Source of the DNA: an uncultured Pluralibacter sp. | GTDB lineage: Bacteria > Pseudomonadota > Gammaproteobacteria > Enterobacterales > Enterobacteriaceae | Direction of reading: 5' to 3' | Length of the DNA stretch: 49,753 nucleotides | Assembly (NCBI RefSeq): GCF_913775985.1 | Contig: NZ_CAJYMB010000029.1 | Coordinates: forward strand, 1-49,753 | Shown here: positions 45,144 through 49,753 of the stretch, one piece after another | Numbering within the stretch: position 1 is the stretch's first letter | Layout: the number at the start of each line of letters is the position of its first letter | Made by a program: the position numbers and the translations under genes | The notes under the pieces: model-generated | Told to the model about the DNA's origin: nothing | The model's database searches: none | The model's input: only the letters and a program-made list of their open reading frames with translations

Positions 45144-47732
45144 ATGAACATGAGTGAAATCAACATGAAAGAGTCTATCGAGCAAGACTTTTCCAGCCAC
45201 ACCCCGATGATGCAGCAGTACCTGAAACTCAAAGCCCAGCATCCGGAAATCCTGCTTTTTTACCGCATGGGCGACTTCTACGAGCTGTTCTACGATGACG
45301 CGAAGCGCGCGTCCCAGCTGCTGGATATCTCCCTGACCAAGCGCGGGGCGTCCGCCGGTGAACCTATTCCGATGGCGGGCGTTCCCCATCACGCAGTGGA
45401 AAACTATCTCGCGAAGCTGGTGAACCTGGGTGAGTCGGTGGCTATCTGCGAGCAGATCGGCGATCCGGCCACCAGCAAAGGGCCGGTGGAGCGCAAAGTG
45501 GTGCGCATCGTGACGCCGGGCACCATCAGCGATGAGGCGCTGTTGCAGGAGCGTCAGGACAATCTGCTGGCGGCTATCTGGCAGGATAGCAAGGGATACG
45601 GCTTTGCCACCCTCGATATCAGCTCCGGGCGCTTTCGCCTGAGCGAGCCGGCGGACCGCGAGACGATGGCCGCCGAGCTGCAGCGCACCAATCCCGCGGA
45701 GCTGCTGTATGCCGAAGATTTTGCCGAGATGGCGCTGATTGAGAATCGCCGCGGCCTGCGCCGCCGTCCGCTGTGGGAGTTTGAAATCGACACCGCCCGC
45801 CAGCAGCTTAATCTACAGTTCGGTACCCGGGATCTGGTGGGCTTCGGCGTAGAGAACGCGCCCCGCGGCCTGTGCGCCGCCGGCTGTCTGCTGCAGTACG
45901 TCAAAGATACCCAGCGCACTTCCCTGCCGCACATTCGCTCCATCACCATGGAGCGCCAGCAGGACAGCATCATTATGGATGCGGCCACCCGCCGCAATCT
46001 GGAGATCACCCAGAATCTGGCCGGCGGCGTTGAGAATACCCTGTCGTCGGTGCTGGACAGCACGGTCACGCCGATGGGCAGCCGGATGCTGAAGCGCTGG
46101 CTGCACATGCCGGTGCGCGACACCGCGGTGCTGACGGGCCGCCAGCAGACCATCGGCGCGCTGCAGGAGCGCTGCGGCGAACTGCAGCCGGTGCTGCGCC
46201 AGGTAGGCGATCTGGAGCGCATCCTGGCGCGGCTGGCGCTGCGCACCGCCCGCCCGCGGGATCTGGCGCGCATGCGCCACGCCTTCCAGCAGCTGCCGGA
46301 GCTGCGCGCCCAGCTGGCGGAAGTAGACTGCGCCCCGGTGCAGAAACTGCGCGAGAGCATGGGCGAGTTCACCGAGCTGCGCGAGCTGCTGGAGCGTGCG
46401 GTAATTGAAGCGCCGCCGGTGCTGGTGCGCGACGGCGGGGTTATCGCCCCCGGCTATAACGAAGAGCTGGACGAGTGGCGGGCACTGGCGGATGGCGCAA
46501 CCGACTATCTCGACAAGCTGGAGATCCGCGAGCGCGAGCGCCTGGGGCTGGACACCCTGAAAGTGGGCTACAACGCCGTTCACGGCTACTACATTCAGAT
46601 CAGCCGCGGCCAGAGCCACCTGGCGCCCATCAACTATGTGCGGCGCCAGACGCTGAAAAACGCCGAGCGCTACATCATTCCGGAGCTGAAAGAGTACGAA
46701 GACAAAGTGCTGACCTCCAAGGGCAAGGCGCTGGCGCTGGAGAAGCAGCTGTACGACGAGCTGTTCGACCTGCTGCTGCCGCACCTGGGAGATCTGCAGC
46801 AGAGCGCCGCCGCACTGGCGGAGCTGGACGTGCTGGTGAACCTCGCCGAGCGCGCGGACACGCTCGGCTATGCCTGCCCGACCTTCAGCGACAAGCCGGG
46901 GATCCGCATTACTGAAGGCCGCCACCCGGTGGTGGAGCAGGTGCTGAACGAGCCGTTTATCGCCAACCCGCTGAACCTCTCGCCCCAGCGGCGGATGCTG
47001 ATCATCACTGGCCCGAACATGGGCGGTAAGAGTACCTATATGCGCCAGGCAGCGCTGATTGCTCTGCTGGCCTATATCGGCAGCTACGTCCCGGCGCAGA
47101 AGGCGGAGCTTGGCCCTATCGACCGCATCTTTACCCGCGTCGGCGCGGCGGACGATCTGGCTTCCGGGCGCTCCACCTTCATGGTGGAGATGACCGAAAC
47201 CGCCAATATCCTGCATAACGCCACCGAGAACAGCCTGGTACTGATGGATGAAGTCGGGCGCGGCACCTCGACCTACGACGGCCTGTCGCTGGCGTGGGCC
47301 TGTGCGGAAAATCTGGCGAACCGCATCAAAGCGATGACCCTGTTCGCCACCCATTATTTTGAGCTGACCCAGCTGCCGGAAAAAATGGAAGGCGTTGCCA
47401 ACGTGCATCTCGACGCGCTGGAGCACGGCGATACCATTGCCTTTATGCACAGCGTGCAGGACGGCGCGGCCAGCAAGAGCTACGGTCTGGCGGTGGCGGC
47501 CCTGGCGGGCGTGCCGAAAGAGGTGATCAAGCGCGCGCGCCAGAAGCTGCGCGAGCTGGAGAGCCTGTCGCCCAACGCGGCAGCCACCCAGATTGACGGC
47601 ACCCAGATGTCGCTGCTGTCGGTGCCGGAAGAGACCTCCCCTGCAGTAGATGCGCTGGAGAATCTCGATCCCGATACCCTGACGCCGCGGCAGGCACTGG
47701 AGTGGATTTACCGGCTGAAAGCGCTGGTATAA
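45144..47732 (+). CDS. mutS: DNA mismatch repair protein MutS
   Basis: Recognises mismatches and small loops and starts methyl-directed repair with MutL and MutH. 862 residues from ATG 45144 (E. coli 853); GGAG lies 13 bases upstream. ATG 45150 or 45162 are possible starts closer to the E. coli N-terminus; longer upstream reading is unsupported. Mismatch-binding [11 protein letters not shown] near the N-terminus, Walker [11 protein letters not shown], Walker [17 protein letters not shown], and the C-terminal dimer/tetramer region ending [11 protein letters not shown]. Confidence 0.97.
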   Translation: MNMSEINMKESIEQDFSSHTPMMQQYLKLKAQHPEILLFYRMGDFYELFYDDAKRASQLLDISLTKRGASAGEPIPMAGVPHHAVENYLAKLVNLGESVAICEQIGDPATSKGPVERKVVRIVTPGTISDEALLQERQDNLLAAIWQDSKGYGFATLDISSGRFRLSEPADRETMAAELQRTNPAELLYAEDFAEMALIENRRGLRRRPLWEFEIDTARQQLNLQFGTRDLVGFGVENAPRGLCAAGCLLQYVKDTQRTSLPHIRSITMERQQDSIIMDAATRRNLEITQNLAGGVENTLSSVLDSTVTPMGSRMLKRWLHMPVRDTAVLTGRQQTIGALQERCGELQPVLRQVGDLERILARLALRTARPRDLARMRHAFQQLPELRAQLAEVDCAPVQKLRESMGEFTELRELLERAVIEAPPVLVRDGGVIAPGYNEELDEWRALADGATDYLDKLEIRERERLGLDTLKVGYNAVHGYYIQISRGQSHLAPINYVRRQTLKNAERYIIPELKEYEDKVLTSKGKALALEKQLYDELFDLLLPHLGDLQQSAAALAELDVLVNLAERADTLGYACPTFSDKPGIRITEGRHPVVEQVLNEPFIANPLNLSPQRRMLIITGPNMGGKSTYMRQAALIALLAYIGSYVPAQKAELGPIDRIFTRVGAADDLASGRSTFMVEMTETANILHNATENSLVLMDEVGRGTSTYDGLSLAWACAENLANRIKAMTLFATHYFELTQLPEKMEGVANVHLDALEHGDTIAFMHSVQDGAASKSYGLAVAALAGVPKEVIKRARQKLRELESLSPNAAATQIDGTQMSLLSVPEETSPAVDALENLDPDTLTPRQALEWIYRLKALV

Positions 47733-47754
47733 AACGGGCGCTGTAGTAAAAACG

Positions 47755-47788
47755 TGCCGGGCAAGCGTCAGCTGCCCGGCATTTTTTT
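47755..47788. terminator. Bidirectional terminator between mutS and vdcD
   Basis: Stem TGCCGGGCA / TGCCCGGCA with a nine-base loop. On the plus strand TTTTTTT follows (47782-47788); on the minus strand CGTTTTTAC follows. It ends both the mutS and vdcBCD transcripts. The vdcD stop lies inside the plus-strand T run. Confidence 0.9.
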
Positions 47789-48023
47789 AGCGCTTATCCG
47801 CCGCCAGCAGCGGCGGAATGGTGGGCACCTGCGGTGCGTTATCAATATCGCTCTGGGTCATGCGAAACGCCTCAGGGTAGTGCTCCCGGGACGTGCGGCG
47901 CAGCGGTTCGGTACTGCGCCAGGTGTAGAGGCAGTGCTGGCACTGGTAAACCGTCCAGACCTCTTTTACCGGCGATGTCGCCATTACCTCAATGCGCGCG
48001 TCGGCGCAGCGTGGACAGATCAT
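47787..48023 (-). CDS. vdcD: Hydroxyarylic acid decarboxylase subunit D
   Basis: 78-residue small subunit of the non-oxidative vanillate/4-hydroxybenzoate decarboxylase (VdcD/BsdD family). Cysteine pairs CPRC and CQHC suggest a zinc knuckle, with WTVYQCQHCLYTWRSTEP and PEAFRMTQSDIDNAPQVP typical of the family. Start MICPRCADARIEV follows an AGGAGAAG ribosome site; the longer open frame into vdcC is not used. Third gene of the operon. Confidence 0.92.
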   Translation of the reverse strand: MICPRCADARIEVMATSPVKEVWTVYQCQHCLYTWRSTEPLRRTSREHYPEAFRMTQSDIDNAPQVPTIPPLLAADKR

Positions 48024-48045
48024 TATCTTCTCCTTATTGACGGAA

Positions 48046-49470
48046 TTAGCGGGCGGCCAGCATGGCGGTGAGTTTCTCCGCCCAGGCTTTGGTTTCCGGC
48101 AGATCCTGCACCGGCTGGCTGTAGTGGCCGCGCCTGTCCGGCGCCACCGGCGTAGTGGCATCAATGATCAGCTTGTCGGTGATCCCGGCCGGGCTGGAGC
48201 CAGGATCCAGCTCCAGCACCGACATGTTCGGCAGCTGCACCAGATCTCCTGCCGGGTTGACCTTCGACGACAGGGCCCACATCACCTGCGGCAGGTTAAA
48301 CGGATCGACATCCTCATCCACCATAATCACCATCTTCACGTAGCCGAGGCCGTGCGGCGTGGTCATTGCCCGCAGGCCTACCGCGCGGGCAAAGCCGCCG
48401 TAGCGCTTTTTGGTGGAGATGATTGCCAGCAGGCCGTGGGTGTACATGGCGTTAACTGCCTGTACTTCCGGGAACTCGGCTTTCAGCTGCTGGTAGAGCG
48501 GCACGCAGGTGGCCGGGCCCATCAGGTAGTCAATTTCCGTCCATGGCATCCCGAGATACAGCGACTCGAAGATAGGCCGCGTGCGATACGACACTTTATC
48601 AATACGTACTACGGTCATGTTGCGGCCGCCGGAGTAGTGGCCGGTAAACTCACCGAACGGGCCTTCGATCTCCCTTTTGCGGCCTTCAATCACGCCTTCG
48701 AGGATCACTTCCGATCCCCAGGGCACGTCGAAACCGGTCAGGGGTGCTGTCGTAATGGGATACGGGCTTTCCCGCAGCGCGCCCGCCATCTCATATTCCG
48801 ACTGATCGTATTTCAGCGGCGTGGCACCCATCAGGGTAATGATCGGATCGTTGCCGAGGGTAATGGCAATCGGCAGATCCTGGCCGCGCTCTTCCGCTTT
48901 ATGCAAGTGCAGGGCGATGTCGTGCATCGGCACCGGCTGCAGGCCCAGCTTGCGCTTGCCCTTCACTTCCATGCGGTAGATGCCGACATTCTGCTTGCCG
49001 AAGTTGTCCGGATCGGTCGGATCGCGCGAGACTACGCAGGCTTTGTCGAGATAAAAGCCGCCGTCGCCGTCGTTGAGGCGAAACAGCGGCAGGAGATCGA
49101 ACAGGTTAATCTCTTCGCCGTCGACGCTGTTCTGCGCCCAGGGCGGGTTGTCCCGTCGCTCCGGGGCCACCGGGAAGTTGTCCCAGCGGCGGATAAAGGT
49201 TTCAATCTGCTGCTTCACCGGCGTGTTGGGCGGCAGGCCCAGCGAAATGGCGTGATTCTGCCACGAGCCAATGGTGTTCAGGGCTACCCGGGCATCGGTG
49301 AAGCCGCGAATATTGTCGAACCACAGCGCGGGCGCGCCGTCGCCGATGCGGCCGGTGGCGTTCGCTGCCGCCGCAAGATCCGGTTCGGCATCCACCTCTT
49401 CATTAATGCGCAGCAGCTGTCCCTGCGCCTCCAGCGCCTGGAGAAAACTGCGTAAGTCGTCAAAAGCCAT
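48046..49470 (-). CDS. vdcC: Hydroxyarylic acid decarboxylase, UbiD family subunit C
   Basis: Prenylated-FMN-dependent decarboxylase that converts hydroxybenzoates such as vanillate or 4-hydroxybenzoate to phenols. 474 residues from MAFDDLRSFLQALEAQGQLL, preceded by AGGAGAG; the 25-residue upstream extension overlaps vdcB and is not used. UbiD hallmarks: WFDNIRGFTDARVALN, QNVGIYRMEVKGKRKLGLQ, the GEFTGHYSGGRNM catalytic region with conserved Glu and Arg, and VDEDVDPFNLPQVMWAL. E. coli O157 carries related genes next to mutS as I recall. Confidence 0.93.
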   Translation of the reverse strand: MAFDDLRSFLQALEAQGQLLRINEEVDAEPDLAAAANATGRIGDGAPALWFDNIRGFTDARVALNTIGSWQNHAISLGLPPNTPVKQQIETFIRRWDNFPVAPERRDNPPWAQNSVDGEEINLFDLLPLFRLNDGDGGFYLDKACVVSRDPTDPDNFGKQNVGIYRMEVKGKRKLGLQPVPMHDIALHLHKAEERGQDLPIAITLGNDPIITLMGATPLKYDQSEYEMAGALRESPYPITTAPLTGFDVPWGSEVILEGVIEGRKREIEGPFGEFTGHYSGGRNMTVVRIDKVSYRTRPIFESLYLGMPWTEIDYLMGPATCVPLYQQLKAEFPEVQAVNAMYTHGLLAIISTKKRYGGFARAVGLRAMTTPHGLGYVKMVIMVDEDVDPFNLPQVMWALSSKVNPAGDLVQLPNMSVLELDPGSSPAGITDKLIIDATTPVAPDRRGHYSQPVQDLPETKAWAEKLTAMLAAR

Positions 49471-49471
49471 A

Positions 49472-49753
49472 TTAACTCTCCTGTTGAGGGTACGACGCGG
49501 CCTGCAGCCCCTGCCAGCGCCGGGCACGAGGGTTTTGCAGACCAAACTGATCCATCACGCGGGTAATAATGTGCTGGTTGATATCGTCCACGGTTTCGGG
49601 ATGGTTGTACCAGGCGGGCATCGGTGGAACCATCGCCACGCCCATCCGGGACAGGGCCAGCATGTTTTCCAGATGAATGGTGCTGAGCGGCATCTCCCGC
49701 GGTACCAGCACCAGTTTGCGCCCCTCTTTAAGCACCACGTCCGCCGCCCTGCC
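49472..49753 (-). CDS. vdcB: Flavin prenyltransferase, UbiX/VdcB family (N-terminus outside window)
   Basis: The C-terminal 93 residues of a UbiX-like enzyme that makes prenylated FMN for VdcC. It opens in frame at the window edge with GRAADVVLKEGRKLVLVPRE, continues PLSTIHLENMLALSRMGVAMVPPMPAWYNHPETVDDIN and ends ASYPQQES. These are the family's C-terminal motifs. Only one base separates its stop from the vdcC ATG, so the genes are co-translated. First gene of vdcBCD; its promoter and N-terminus lie beyond the window. Confidence 0.92.
   Translation of the reverse strand, partial: GRAADVVLKEGRKLVLVPREMPLSTIHLENMLALSRMGVAMVPPMPAWYNHPETVDDINQHIITRVMDQFGLQNPRARRWQGLQAASYPQQES

Noticed and set aside
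45813-47450. 545-residue minus-strand open frame opposite mutS
   Set aside because: Antisense shadow with Arg/Gln/His-rich low-information sequence; mutS is certain.
47992-49455. 487-residue plus-strand open frame opposite vdcC
   Set aside because: Antisense shadow of a clear UbiD-family gene.

Overview
The window is a stretch of enterobacterial chromosome (gamma-Proteobacteria, Enterobacteriaceae). Almost every core gene reads as a close homologue of an Escherichia coli gene, in broadly the E. coli order: gshA, yqaA, yqaB, the Arg/Ser tRNA cluster, csrA, alaS, recX, recA, pncC, mltB, norR-norVW, hypF/hydN, hycI-A, hypA-E, fhlA, ygbA, mutS. It is not E. coli. The sorbitol (srl) genes expected between mltB and norR are absent, a zinc/manganese-type ABC transporter lies between pncC and mltB, fdhF and a nickel permease have joined hydN-hypF, and a hydroxyarylic acid decarboxylase operon follows mutS. 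The core is GC-rich. I cannot name the genus from the sequence alone.

Layout. 1-8983: housekeeping block on the minus strand (glutathione synthesis, YqaA/YqaB, a BON lipoprotein, three tRNA-Arg(ACG) and one tRNA-Ser(GCT) with repeated tRNA-like spacers, csrA, alaS, recX, recA with its SOS promoter, pncC). 9087-11680: metal ABC transporter operon led by an unlisted 36-residue membrane peptide and a Zur-like operator. 11748-17406: mltB and the nitric oxide detoxification unit norR/norVW with three NorR sites and a sigma-54 promoter. 17447-23562: operon hydN-fdhF-hypF-nickel permease behind a sigma-54 promoter. 25394-39214: the complete formate hydrogenlyase system (hycABCDEFGHI, hypABCDE, fhlA) with divergent sigma-54 promoters. 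39275-42295: a dioxygenase/AraC pair, ygbA, and an AzoR-like reductase. 45144-49753: mutS and the vdcBCD decarboxylase operon.

The FHL region works as one unit: FdhF oxidises formate, HydN/HycB/HycF/HycG carry electrons, HycE makes hydrogen, HycC/HycD anchor the complex, HypA-F and the permease supply the NiFe site, HycI matures HycE, and FhlA with HycA set expression. FdhF here carries Cys instead of selenocysteine at residue 140.

Two AT-rich islands flank the FHL block and look acquired. Island A (about 23.6-25.3 kb) holds an unrecognised 230-residue protein with small-residue-rich hydrophobic segments, a 33-residue membrane peptide and an intact Hcp. Island B (about 42.2-44.6 kb) holds a Tlde1-like (DUF2778) cell-wall effector, a membrane protein likely to be its immunity partner, and broken hcp, DUF1493 and small-ORF remnants. 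No type VI secretion apparatus genes lie in the window, so these read as orphan Hcp-effector cassettes. Island A is the best candidate here for an undescribed toxin/immunity/carrier system.
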